From Streptomyces sp. AP-93 (lineage in GTDB: Bacteria; Actinomycetota; Actinomycetes; Streptomycetales; Streptomycetaceae), in assembly GCF_022808175.1 (NCBI RefSeq), contig NZ_JALGBX010000007.1:288860-352859 (forward strand): a stretch of 64,000 nucleotides of DNA, given 5' to 3'. A model generated the notes under the pieces. That model was not told the origin of the DNA and did no database searches. It worked only from the letters and a program-made list of their open reading frames with translations. Made by a program: the position numbers and the translations under genes. Positions 25,968 to 33,721 of this stretch are shown one piece after another. Position 1 is the first letter of the stretch. Each line of letters begins with the position of its first letter.

Positions 25968-26029
25968 GGTCTACAGGTGGTGGTCTACGGGTGGTGGTCT
26001 ACAGGTGGTGGTCTACGGGTCCGGTCTAC
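25968..26029. repeat. 14-bp tandem repeat at the lipoprotein stop codon
   Basis: The unit GGTCTAC(A/G)GGTGGT is present four times (25968, 25982, 25996, 26010), the last slightly shortened, and a partial fifth copy at 26023 contains the lipoprotein stop codon (TAG on the minus strand). Every unit therefore carries an in-phase-looking TAG. The pattern fits duplication by strand slippage of the gene's own 3' end. Confidence 0.8.
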
Positions 26030-26982
26030 TGGACGGTGATGAGCTTGCCGTCGGGGGCCACCGCGTACCAGGTGCCGCCGACGCCCTGCCCGTTGATGTC
26101 GCCGGCCTTCTTGTCACCGGTGAAGGTGTAGACGGGCCAGCAGTTCACCGTCTGCTGCTTCTTGCCGTCGGGGCGGTCGAGCACCAGGTAGTTCTTCTCG
26201 ATGATCCCCTTGGTGTTCGCCCGGTCCACCGGCGGTACGACCGGCCACTTGGCCACGCAGTCGCCCTCGCACTTGGAGACCATGGGCCACGCGGTGTCGG
26301 GCTTGAAGCGGTAGACCGTCATCCCGTTGCCGTCGACGATGTGGTCGCCGAGCTTCGGGTCCTTGGCCACGGTCAGCGCGCCGGAGGCCTGGCCGGCGCC
26401 GCCGGGCGCGGGAGCCGCCTTCGCCGCCTTCTTGCCGTCGGGGGCCGCCGCGAACCAAGTGCCGCCGACGCCCTGCCCGTTCGTGTCGCCCGCCTTGGTG
26501 TCCTTGCTGTACCGGTACACGGGCCAGCCCGCCACCGTCAGCTGCTTGCTGCCGTCGGTACGGACCACCTCGCCCAGCAGCGCCGGGTCCATGCCCGCCG
26601 CGGCGGTGGCGTCGCCGGCCGCGACCACCGGCCAGACCGTCGCGCAGTCCCCGTCGCAGGAGGACTTGGACGGCTTCGCGGTGTCCTTGTCGAAGCGGTA
26701 CAGGGTGAAGCCGGCGCTGTCGGCGAGGACGGAGCCGAGCTTCTCATCCTGGGCGATGGCCAGTTGGCCGCCGGGCTTGGCGTCTCCGGCCGCGGCGGCG
26801 GCGTCGTCGGAGCCCGAGCCGGACCCGTAGCCGTCGCCCGTGGAGGGGGCCTGGGAGGGAGCGGCGACCGCTCCGGCCGGCTTGGCGGCGTCGCCCGCCG
26901 AGTCGCTCCCGCCGCACGCGGTCGCGGTGAGTGCGACGGCGACCGCCACGGCCGCCAGGGTGGTTCCGCGCTTGATGCCCAT
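26026..26982 (-). CDS. Secreted lipoprotein with COG4315 (Lipoprotein_15) repeats
   Basis: A 318-residue predicted lipoprotein. The signal peptide 'MGIKRGTTLAAVAVAVALTA' leads to a lipobox Cys in 'TATACGG'. A Gly/Ser/Ala linker follows. The mature part contains repeated modules with the pattern 'DSAGFTLYRFDKDT ... CDGDC ... WPVV' and 'GNGMTVYRFKPDT ... CEGDC ... WPVV', each with a Cys pair and a Y-x4-D-type motif. Two further modules ending in 'GWPVYRYSKDTKAGDTNGQG' and 'CWPVYTFTGDKKAGDINGQG' alternate with them. Proteins of this family are surface-exposed and of unknown function, sometimes linked to redox or electron transfer. The ATG at 26982 has a GGGAGA ribosome-binding site; the frame opens 30 codons further upstream. 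Confidence 0.8.
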   Translation of the reverse strand: MGIKRGTTLAAVAVAVALTATACGGSDSAGDAAKPAGAVAAPSQAPSTGDGYGSGSGSDDAAAAAGDAKPGGQLAIAQDEKLGSVLADSAGFTLYRFDKDTAKPSKSSCDGDCATVWPVVAAGDATAAAGMDPALLGEVVRTDGSKQLTVAGWPVYRYSKDTKAGDTNGQGVGGTWFAAAPDGKKAAKAAPAPGGAGQASGALTVAKDPKLGDHIVDGNGMTVYRFKPDTAWPMVSKCEGDCVAKWPVVPPVDRANTKGIIEKNYLVLDRPDGKKQQTVNCWPVYTFTGDKKAGDINGQGVGGTWYAVAPDGKLITVQ

Positions 26983-27121
26983 CTTGATCTCTCCCACGTG
27001 TGTGTCCCTGCCTGCGCCGCCGCGTCCCTCCGTCCGAGCGGAGTGGAGCGGCGGCAACTGTGTGCAGGACACGCCCCGTCGGAGCCGGTCTGTTCAATTC
27101 CTCCGATGTGGGCTGTTTCAC

Positions 27122-28252
27122 TCACCCCGCGCCGAACCCGGCCCGCTTCATGGCCGTGACCACAGCGAGGCCGAGCGTGCGGTGCCCGGCGTCGTTGGGG
27201 TGCAGGCCGTCCGCCAGGTGCTCGGGGCCCAGCACCTCCCGCCCCGGCAGCAGCACCAGCCGCTCGTCCCCGGCGGCGATCCGTTCCCGGGTGGCACGCT
27301 CCATCGCGTCGCGCAGGGCGCCCAGGGTGGCGCCCAGCTTGTTCGGGGTGCGCTCCGCGTCGGGGCGCAGCACGGGGGACAGGAGGAGCAGCGGGGTCCG
27401 GGGGTGGCCCTGGCGGACCAGTTCGAGGAACGCGCGGGTGGTCTCGTACAGGAGCGGGGCCGAAAAGGGCACGCGGGACCAGCAGTTGGTGCCGAAGGCG
27501 AGGGTGATGACGTCGGCGGGGAGTCCGGCGAGCTGCTCGGCGCAGGCCAGCTCCCCGCGCGCGGCGCCCGCGTAGCCGAGGTTGACGGTGTCCCAGCCGA
27601 GCGCCCGCCCGGCCACCGAGGGCCAGCCGTGCGCGGGCCGGGTGGACCACCAGCCTTCGGTGATGGAGTCGCCGTGCACCACCCAGCGGGTGGCGGGCGG
27701 AGCGGGGGCGAGCGGGCCGCCGATCCCGCGCAGGCCGAGGATCAGCGGGGACTGGGTCTCGGGCGGGTGGATGGTGAACGGGCCAGAACCGCCGGGGAGT
27801 TCGAGGCGCACGACGGCCTCGGTGGCCGGCTCGGTGTACAGCTCGCCCACGACCCCGTGCCGGTCCCACAGGGCGAACCCGTGCGCGAGGTCGCGGAGCG
27901 CGTCGGTGGGCCCGGGCACGGTCGCCCGGTAGTGGATCTCCACCGCCCGGGCGCCGGGCGCGGTGAACTCCAGACGCACCCCGATGGGCAGGGTGGCCCG
28001 CTCGCCGGTGTCCCAGGGCAGCCGCATGGTGTCGGCCGGATCGGCCCGCACGGGGCGTCCCCCGTCCAGCCAGGCCACGCCGCGGAGGAAGGGGGCCGGG
28101 TCCAGCCACGGCCCGGCGCCAGCGTCCGCACCCGCGGCCAGGGGCGCGGGGGCGCCTACGCCCAGGCCCAGGTCCACGCCCAGGTCCACGCCCAGGTCCT
28201 CGCCCACGCCTGCGCCCACTCCTGCGTCCGGTCCGGCTTCCCCTGTGCTCAT
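27122..28252 (-). CDS. SGNH/GDSL-family hydrolase
   Basis: A 376-residue esterase/lipase-like protein. The C-terminal SGNH domain begins with block I 'VVHGDSITEGWW' (nucleophile Ser196), contains 'AFGTNCW' (block III) and ends in 'DGLHPNDAGHR' (block V, Asp/His). An N-terminal beta-sandwich of about 140 residues precedes it, as in two-domain carbohydrate esterases. Residues about 10-32 are a low-complexity 'GVGEDLGVDLGVDLGLGVG' repeat encoded by 12-bp tandem units near 28150-28205. No signal peptide, so a cytoplasmic role is likely. It overlaps the SDR gene by 4 nt and is last in an LLM-SDR-SGNH operon, so ester or lactone hydrolysis after oxidation is a reasonable guess. Confidence 0.8.
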   Translation of the reverse strand: MSTGEAGPDAGVGAGVGEDLGVDLGVDLGLGVGAPAPLAAGADAGAGPWLDPAPFLRGVAWLDGGRPVRADPADTMRLPWDTGERATLPIGVRLEFTAPGARAVEIHYRATVPGPTDALRDLAHGFALWDRHGVVGELYTEPATEAVVRLELPGGSGPFTIHPPETQSPLILGLRGIGGPLAPAPPATRWVVHGDSITEGWWSTRPAHGWPSVAGRALGWDTVNLGYAGAARGELACAEQLAGLPADVITLAFGTNCWSRVPFSAPLLYETTRAFLELVRQGHPRTPLLLLSPVLRPDAERTPNKLGATLGALRDAMERATRERIAAGDERLVLLPGREVLGPEHLADGLHPNDAGHRTLGLAVVTAMKRAGFGAG

Positions 28253-29082
28253 CGTGCGCCTCCGACCGTCGGGTACGGGAACTTCACGCCGACGCCGCCG
28301 TCCACGACCAGCGTCTGGCCCGTCATGTACGAGGACTGCGGCGAAGCCAGGAAGTACAGCGCGGCCGCGATGTCCCGGGTCTCCGCGACCCGGCCCAGCG
28401 GGGCGTTCTCCGCGTTGAGGCGGCGCCCCTCGGGGCCCAGCAGGGCGGCGACCCGCGGGGTCCACACCACCCCCGGTGCCACCGCGTTGACCCGTACCCC
28501 GCGCGGGCCCAGCTCTACCGCCGCCGAGCGCACCAACGACATCAGGCCGGCCTTCGCAGCCCCGTACGCGGCGTGCAGAGGGGCCGCGGTGAGCCCCGAG
28601 ACGGAGGCGACGAAGACCAGCGGTCCGCCGCCGGCCGCGGCGACGGCCTCGCCGCCGTACTGGACGGCCAGCCAGGCGTGCCGCAGCACCAGGTCGAAGT
28701 GCCAGTCCCAGCCGGCGTCGTCCAGCTCGGGCAGCGCGGCGTACCGGGCCATGCCGACGATGTCGACGACCCCGCCGACCGGGCGGCCCCCGAGCAGCTC
28801 CGGCGCCGCGGCGAAGAGCTCCCGTACGGCCTCGCGGCGCGTGACGTCGGCGGCGTACGGGACGCCCCCGGTCTCGGCGGCGACCGCGCGGGCCCGCTCC
28901 TCGTCCAGGTCCACGCACAGCAGGCGGGCGCCGCCCGCGGCCAGCGCGTGCGCGGTCTGCCGGCCGATGCCGTTGCCCGCGCCGAGCAGGACGAGGGCGC
29001 GGCCGTCGAGGCGGTGCAGGGCGGCGTAGTCGGGGACGGGGGAGGTGTCGGGGACGGGGGAGGTGTCGGGGCCGCCGCTCAC
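28249..29082 (-). CDS. Short-chain dehydrogenase/reductase
   Basis: A 277-residue classical SDR. The cofactor motif 'GAGNGIG' is at residues 34-40, the catalytic Ser lies in 'FVASVSG', the Tyr-x3-Lys pair in 'AAYGAAKAGL', and the C-terminus has 'MTGQTLVVDGG'. The first 17 residues are a duplicated 'DTSPVPDTSPVPD' encoded by an 18-bp tandem repeat at about 29033-29068. The GTG at 29082 overlaps the stop of the LLM gene. SDRs reduce or oxidise alcohol/ketone pairs with NAD(P)H; here it probably acts on the product of the adjacent flavin monooxygenase. Specific substrate unknown. Confidence 0.85.
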   Translation of the reverse strand: MSGGPDTSPVPDTSPVPDYAALHRLDGRALVLLGAGNGIGRQTAHALAAGGARLLCVDLDEERARAVAAETGGVPYAADVTRREAVRELFAAAPELLGGRPVGGVVDIVGMARYAALPELDDAGWDWHFDLVLRHAWLAVQYGGEAVAAAGGGPLVFVASVSGLTAAPLHAAYGAAKAGLMSLVRSAAVELGPRGVRVNAVAPGVVWTPRVAALLGPEGRRLNAENAPLGRVAETRDIAAALYFLASPQSSYMTGQTLVVDGGVGVKFPYPTVGGAR

Positions 29083-30203
29083 GCGGAGGCCTTCCGGGGC
29101 GTGTAGCGGGCCAGCTCCGGGATGACTTCCTTGCCCAGGATCTCCAGGGTCCGCAGGATCTCCCGGTGTTCCAGGTACCCCCACTGGACGTAGCAGATGA
29201 GCTGGTCGACGCCGAGGTCCGCGTACCGCTTGGCCTTGGTGACGATCGTCTCCGCGTCCCCGATGAGGATCATGTCCCCGTCGCTGAACTCCCGTACGGG
29301 TACGTTCCCTTCGAGGATCGGTGTGAGCAGCGGGAAGGTTCGCTCCCGTTCCTCGGGGCTCAGGTGTGGCAGCTCCCACTCCAGGGTGAACTGCGCCAGG
29401 TTGGAGTACCACCAGGCGACCGACTCCCAGACCCGGGGGCCCGGGTCGGTCCGCGGCGGGGTGGCGTGGACCAGGGTGTAGGCGGCGACCCGGTCCGTGG
29501 TGACGTCCGTGAGCGGTCGCGGGGCGGCGGCCGCCGCCCGGTAGGCGGCCACCTGGGCGGCCATCGCCTCCAGCGGCTGCATGATCGAGAAGGACAGCAG
29601 TCCGAGGCCGTGCGCGCCCGCGACCTCCGCGGAGCCGGGGGAGGTGGCCGCCATCCAGGCGGGCGGGTGCGGATCCTGCACCGGCTTGGGGGTGATCATG
29701 CGGCGCGGGAAGGCGAAACGCTCCGACTCGTACGCGAAGTACTCCTCGCGCCACATTCCGGTCACGATCTCGATGGCCTCGCGCCAGTCGTCGCGGGACT
29801 TCTCCCGGTCCACCCCGAAGGCCGCCTGCTCCATGGGCGTGGACCGCCCGGTGCCCCACTCCACCCGGCCGCCGGAGAGCACGTCGACGGTGGCGACCTT
29901 CTCCGCGATGCGCTGCGGCGGGGTGAAGGCGAAGGGGGTCAGGGTCACGCCGAAGCCCAGCCGGATCTGCTCGGTGAGCCCGGCCAGGTGTCCGAGGAGG
30001 ACCTCGGGGGCCGGGCAGTGCGAGCGGCCCTCGCGGAAGTGGTGCTCGACCGCCCAGACGGTACGGAAGCCCATCCGGTCGGCGAGCCGGATCTGCTCCA
30101 CCGCCTCCCGGTAAGCGCGCTGCTCAGCGGCCCGCTGGCCGTGCGGGTGGGCTCCCCGCCAGGGCCGCGGCACGTCGATCTCGTAGAGCACGTCCAGGTC
30201 CAT
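29079..30203 (-). CDS. LLM-class flavin-dependent monooxygenase
   Basis: A 374-residue luciferase-like TIM-barrel enzyme. Typical stretches are 'GFRTVWAVEHHFREG', 'GRVEWGTGRSTPMEQAAFG' and 'PPAWMAATSPGS'. Members use FMNH2 or F420H2 supplied by a separate reductase to oxygenate or reduce substrates. The presence of 'VEHHF' is characteristic of the bacterial luciferase alpha-like branch. It is the first gene of an operon with an SDR and an SGNH hydrolase, all overlapping by 4 nt. No reductase gene is next to it. The 309-nt divergent region to the amino-acid permease carries its promoter. Confidence 0.85.
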   Translation of the reverse strand: MDLDVLYEIDVPRPWRGAHPHGQRAAEQRAYREAVEQIRLADRMGFRTVWAVEHHFREGRSHCPAPEVLLGHLAGLTEQIRLGFGVTLTPFAFTPPQRIAEKVATVDVLSGGRVEWGTGRSTPMEQAAFGVDREKSRDDWREAIEIVTGMWREEYFAYESERFAFPRRMITPKPVQDPHPPAWMAATSPGSAEVAGAHGLGLLSFSIMQPLEAMAAQVAAYRAAAAAPRPLTDVTTDRVAAYTLVHATPPRTDPGPRVWESVAWWYSNLAQFTLEWELPHLSPEERERTFPLLTPILEGNVPVREFSDGDMILIGDAETIVTKAKRYADLGVDQLICYVQWGYLEHREILRTLEILGKEVIPELARYTPRKASA

Positions 30204-30512
30204 GGCGGCACGCTGCGGCAGATCTGACGAAGTGTCAAGAATGCGGGTCGGGATCGCCTGCGCACTGATCGATCATCCCCGCGCAACAAAGGACCATCCA
30301 GGACAGATCCGCGCAACGATCAGTCGCCAATGTGCAAGGATGGTGCATTACGGGCGGTATCACTCAGCTCGTAGGCTCACTCGCTGTACGTGGAGTGGCG
30401 TGGACCGCCTGCTCGGCGGTCCCCCATGCCCAGGCCTTCTCGGCTTGCTCCTGCTCCGGACCGCTGCGGTCGACGCCTGAAACCCCACCCGCAGTGACAA
30501 AGGAGTCCCCTC
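30204..30512. promoter_or_regulatory. Divergent control region with GCGCAAC repeats
   Basis: This gap separates the LLM operon (-) from the amino-acid permease (+) and holds no gene I can support. It contains GCGCAACA at 30281-30288 and GCGCAACGA at 30311-30319, CTGATCGATCAT and ACGATCAG elements, and a TGCA-N7-TGCA pair near 30332-30348. Multiple short dyad elements like these are typical of Lrp/AsnC targets, and an Lrp/AsnC gene lies just downstream of the permease. The permease's ribosome-binding site AAAGGAG is at 30499-30505. Confidence 0.4.
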
Positions 30513-31991
30513 GTGCTCGATCACGGCCAGGCGCCACCGCTCACCTCCGAGCCCGCGGCGACGCGCAAGCCCGCCCACCCCCTGCTGCGCCGCAAGCCGG
30601 TGGAGCAGCTGGTCGCCGAAGGCGGCCAGGGCGAGGGCGGTGCGCTGAAGCGGTCGCTCACCATGTGGCAGCTGACCATGATCAGCATCGGCGCGACGCT
30701 CGGCACGGGCATCTTCGTCGTCCTCGGCGAGGCCACCCCGATCGCCGGTCCCGCCGTCTTCATCGCGTTCATCGTGGCGGGTCTGACCGCGCTGTTCTCC
30801 GCGCTCTCCTACGCGGAGCTGGCCGGCTCCATACCGGTCTCCGGCTCCTCGTACTCCTACGCGTACGCCACCATGGGCGAGCTCGTCGCCTGGGTCTGCG
30901 GCTGGTGCCTGGTCCTGGAGTACGGAGTCTCGGTCGCGGCCGTCGCCGTCGGCTGGGGCCAGTACCTCAACGAGTTCCTCGACGGCACCATCGGCCTCAC
31001 CATCCCGGAGGGCTTCTCCGCCCCGCTCGGCGAGGGCGGCTACATCAACATGCCCGCGCTGGTCGTGGTGATGCTCTGCATGGTCTTCCTGCTCCGCGGG
31101 GCCAAGGAGAGCGCCCGGATCAACTCGATCATGGTCGCCATCAAGATCGTGACGCTGGTGATGTTCTGCGTCATCGGCTTCATGGGCATCAAGGCCGGCA
31201 ACTACACCCCGCTGGCCCCGCTCGGCGTCACCGCCATCAGCACCGCCGCCTCCATGCTGTTCTTCTCCTACATCGGCTTCGACGCCGCCTCCACCGCCGG
31301 TGAGGAGGCCAAGAACCCGAAGAAGGACCTGCCGCGCGCGATCATGCTCTCGCTGGCCATCGTCACCGCCCTGTACTGCCTCGTCGCCCTGGTCGCCGTC
31401 GGCGCCATGCCGTGGCAGGAGTTCGAGGGCAGCGAGGCCGCCCTGGCCAAGATCATGGAGAACGTCACCGGGCACGCCTTCTGGAGCGTCGTCCTGGCCG
31501 CCGGCGCGATCGTCGCCATCGCCAGCGTCGTCTTCGCCGTCCTCTACGGCCAGACCCGCATCCTCTTCGCGATGTCCCGCGACGGCCTGATGCCCAAGGC
31601 CTTCGCCAAGGTCGACCCCAAGACCGGCACGCCCCGCGTCAACACGATCATCGTCTGCCTCTTCTGCGGACTCCTGGCCGCCTTCATCCCGCTGGGCGAG
31701 CTGGCGAACGCCACCAGCATCGGCACGCTCTTCGCCTTCGGCCTGGTCAACATCGCCGTCGTCATCCTGCGCTACACCCGCCCGGAGATGAACCGCACCT
31801 TCCGGGTCATGCTCTTCCCGGTCACCCCGATCCTGGGCTTCCTGTGCTGCGGCTACCTGATGACGGAGCTGCCGGGGGTCACCTGGATGGTCTTCGGTGG
31901 CTGGATGGCCGTCGGGCTCGTGATCTACTTCCTGTACGGCATCCGCCGCTCCCGACTGGCCGCAGCAGACCCGGCCGCAGCAGAGAAGTGA
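30513..31991 (+). CDS. APC-superfamily amino acid permease (CAT type)
   Basis: A 492-residue membrane protein with about 12-14 helices. Helix 1 carries 'MISIGATLGTGIFVVLGE', the substrate- and cation-binding unwound segment of APC transporters. Helix 6 has 'FFSYIGFDAASTAGEEAKNP', the hallmark of the cationic amino acid transporter (YfnA/CAT) branch. The cytoplasmic N-terminus of about 50 residues ends in 'VEQLVAEGGQGEGGALKRSL'-like basic sequence before the first helix. The GTG start at 30513 has an AAAGGAG ribosome-binding site. The Lrp/AsnC gene begins 10 nt after its stop, so the pair is an operon. Lysine or another basic amino acid is a plausible substrate but not proven. Confidence 0.87.
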   Translation: MLDHGQAPPLTSEPAATRKPAHPLLRRKPVEQLVAEGGQGEGGALKRSLTMWQLTMISIGATLGTGIFVVLGEATPIAGPAVFIAFIVAGLTALFSALSYAELAGSIPVSGSSYSYAYATMGELVAWVCGWCLVLEYGVSVAAVAVGWGQYLNEFLDGTIGLTIPEGFSAPLGEGGYINMPALVVVMLCMVFLLRGAKESARINSIMVAIKIVTLVMFCVIGFMGIKAGNYTPLAPLGVTAISTAASMLFFSYIGFDAASTAGEEAKNPKKDLPRAIMLSLAIVTALYCLVALVAVGAMPWQEFEGSEAALAKIMENVTGHAFWSVVLAAGAIVAIASVVFAVLYGQTRILFAMSRDGLMPKAFAKVDPKTGTPRVNTIIVCLFCGLLAAFIPLGELANATSIGTLFAFGLVNIAVVILRYTRPEMNRTFRVMLFPVTPILGFLCCGYLMTELPGVTWMVFGGWMAVGLVIYFLYGIRRSRLAAADPAAAEK

Positions 31992-32001
31992 TCCACGCGC
32001 A

Positions 32002-32457
32002 GTGCGACTGAACGATCTCGACGAACGCATCGTGCACGCCCTGGCCAAGGACGCCCGCCGCTCCTTCGCGGACATCGGCTCCGAGGTCGGACTCTCCGCC
32101 CCCGCCGTGAAGCGGCGCGTCGACCGGCTGCGCGCCGAAGGAGCCATCACCGGCTTCACCGTCCGCGTGGACCCCGCCTCGATGGGCTGGGAGACCGAGG
32201 GCTTCATCGAGATGTACTGCCGCCACAACACCTCGCCGGACGACATCCGGCGGGGGCTGGAGCGCTACCCCGAGGTCGTGTCCGCGTCCACCGTCACCGG
32301 TGACGCGGACGCCCTCGTGCAGATCTTCGCCTCCGACATGCGGCACTTCGAGCGGGTCCTGGAGCGGATCGCGGGCGAGCCCTTCGTGGAGCGCACCAAG
32401 TCCGTGCTCGTCCTCTCCCCGCTCCTGCGCCGCTTCACCTCGGGCGCACCGGCGTAG
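32002..32457 (+). CDS. Lrp/AsnC-family transcriptional regulator
   Basis: A 151-residue feast/famine regulator. The N-terminal helix-turn-helix spans residues about 4-50 ('LNDLDERIVHALAKDARRSF' and 'SAPAVKRRVDRLRAEGAI'). The C-terminal RAM (ligand-binding, oligomerisation) domain follows with 'VTGDADALVQIFASDMRHFE'. Such proteins bind amino acids and regulate neighbouring transport or catabolic genes as octamers. GTG start, 10 nt after the permease. It probably controls the permease operon and possibly davAB, which shares a GCGCAACGA motif in its leader. Confidence 0.88.
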   Translation: MRLNDLDERIVHALAKDARRSFADIGSEVGLSAPAVKRRVDRLRAEGAITGFTVRVDPASMGWETEGFIEMYCRHNTSPDDIRRGLERYPEVVSASTVTGDADALVQIFASDMRHFERVLERIAGEPFVERTKSVLVLSPLLRRFTSGAPA

Positions 32458-32519
32458 CACCCCTGTGCCGCGCCGGGCGCCGTACGGGCCATCCTCTTCC
32501 CGGGCCCGCGGCGAAGGCC

Positions 32520-32534
32520 GGGGCGTCACGCCCC
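32520..32534. terminator. Short hairpin between convergent Lrp and LLM genes
   Basis: GGGGCG-TCA-CGCCCC forms a 6-bp GC stem in the 81-nt gap between two genes that end facing each other. It is weaker than the other terminators in the window. Confidence 0.35.
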
Positions 32535-32538
32535 CGCG

Positions 32539-33672
32539 TCACCCCCGCCGGGCCCACTCCCCGGCCAGCAGACGGTACGAGCGCACGCGGTCGGCGTGCG
32601 CGTGCGTGATCGTGGTGATCAGCAGCTCGTCCGCGCCGGTCGCGTCCCGCAGCCGTTCCAGCTGGTCCGCGACGGTGGCCGGCGAACCGGCGAACTGGGT
32701 CTCCACCCGGTCCGCGACCAGCTCGTGGTCGGCCGCCGACCAGCCCCGGGTCAGCGCACGGGCCTCCTCGGGCGACGGGAAGGGGATGGCTCCCTCGCCG
32801 GTCCGGATGCTGTGCACCCAGGGCGCGTACCCGGCGGCCAGCTCCCGGGCCGCGGCGTCGTCCGGGGCCACCACGACATCCGCGGACACGCTCAGGTGCG
32901 GCCGGTCCAGCCCGCCCGGCCCGGCCGAGGGCTTGAAGGCCGCCCGGTAGGCCTCGGCGGCTTCCAGCACGCTCGCCGGGCTGACGTGGTAGTTCGCCGC
33001 GAACCGCAGCCCGTTCGCGCCGGCCGTCTCCGCGCTCACCCCCGCGCTGCTGCCCAGCACCCACACCTGCACCCCGGCGCCCTCCCCGGGCACGACGTGC
33101 GCCTCCACCCCGTCCGGCGAGCGGTACTCCCCGCGCAACAGGGCCAGTACGTCGCCCACTTGCCCGGAATACTCCTGCGGGGTGGCCCCCGGCAGCTGCA
33201 GCAGCCGCTGCTGGAGCGCGATGCGCGGGTGCTCGCGCAGGTGGGCGAAGGAGAAGGGCTTCGGGATGCGCAGCCCGTTCGCCGTGGTGTACGCCGCCGG
33301 CGGCTCGGCCCCGCCACGGCGCGCCGGCGGCCCGCCCGCCGAGCGGCCCAGACCCAGGTCGATCCGCCCCGGGTGCACCGCGTCCAGCAGGCCGAACTCC
33401 TCGACCGTCGACAACGCGGTGCGGTGCCCGAGCTGCACCGCGCCCGAGCCGATCCGGATCGTGGAGGTGGCCGAGGCGGTCAGCGCCAGCACGACGGCGG
33501 GCGAGGTCCCCGCGACACCCGGATTCAGGTGGTGCTCGGCGAACCAGTGGCGGGCGTAGCCGAACCGCTCGCTCTGCCGGGCGAGGTCGACGCTGTTGCG
33601 GAGTGCTTCGGCGGCCGTGGAGCCGGACGCGATCGGTGCGAGGTCGAGGACCCCGAGCGGGATACCGGGCAT
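32539..33672 (-). CDS. LLM-class flavin-dependent monooxygenase (third gene of the leader-peptide operon)
   Basis: A 377-residue luciferase-like protein of the MsnO8-like branch. It starts 'MPGIPLGVLDLAPIASGST', has 'FGYARHWFAEHH', 'IRIGSGAVQLGH' and 'VHPGRIDLGLGRSAGG', and ends after 'LLITTITHAHADRVRSYRLL'. These oxidoreductases act on small or S-containing substrates with reduced FMN. It begins 49 nt after the stop of the NtaA-like gene and closes the three-gene LLM operon preceded by the sulfur-type leader peptide. The intervening sequence carries GAAAGGGGG as ribosome-binding site. Substrate unknown. Confidence 0.83.
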   Translation of the reverse strand: MPGIPLGVLDLAPIASGSTAAEALRNSVDLARQSERFGYARHWFAEHHLNPGVAGTSPAVVLALTASATSTIRIGSGAVQLGHRTALSTVEEFGLLDAVHPGRIDLGLGRSAGGPPARRGGAEPPAAYTTANGLRIPKPFSFAHLREHPRIALQQRLLQLPGATPQEYSGQVGDVLALLRGEYRSPDGVEAHVVPGEGAGVQVWVLGSSAGVSAETAGANGLRFAANYHVSPASVLEAAEAYRAAFKPSAGPGGLDRPHLSVSADVVVAPDDAAARELAAGYAPWVHSIRTGEGAIPFPSPEEARALTRGWSAADHELVADRVETQFAGSPATVADQLERLRDATGADELLITTITHAHADRVRSYRLLAGEWARRG

Positions 33673-33721
33673 TGCGTCCCCCTTTCTTCGGTGACGGGCT
33701 TCGGATGTGGTCGTGCGGTGG

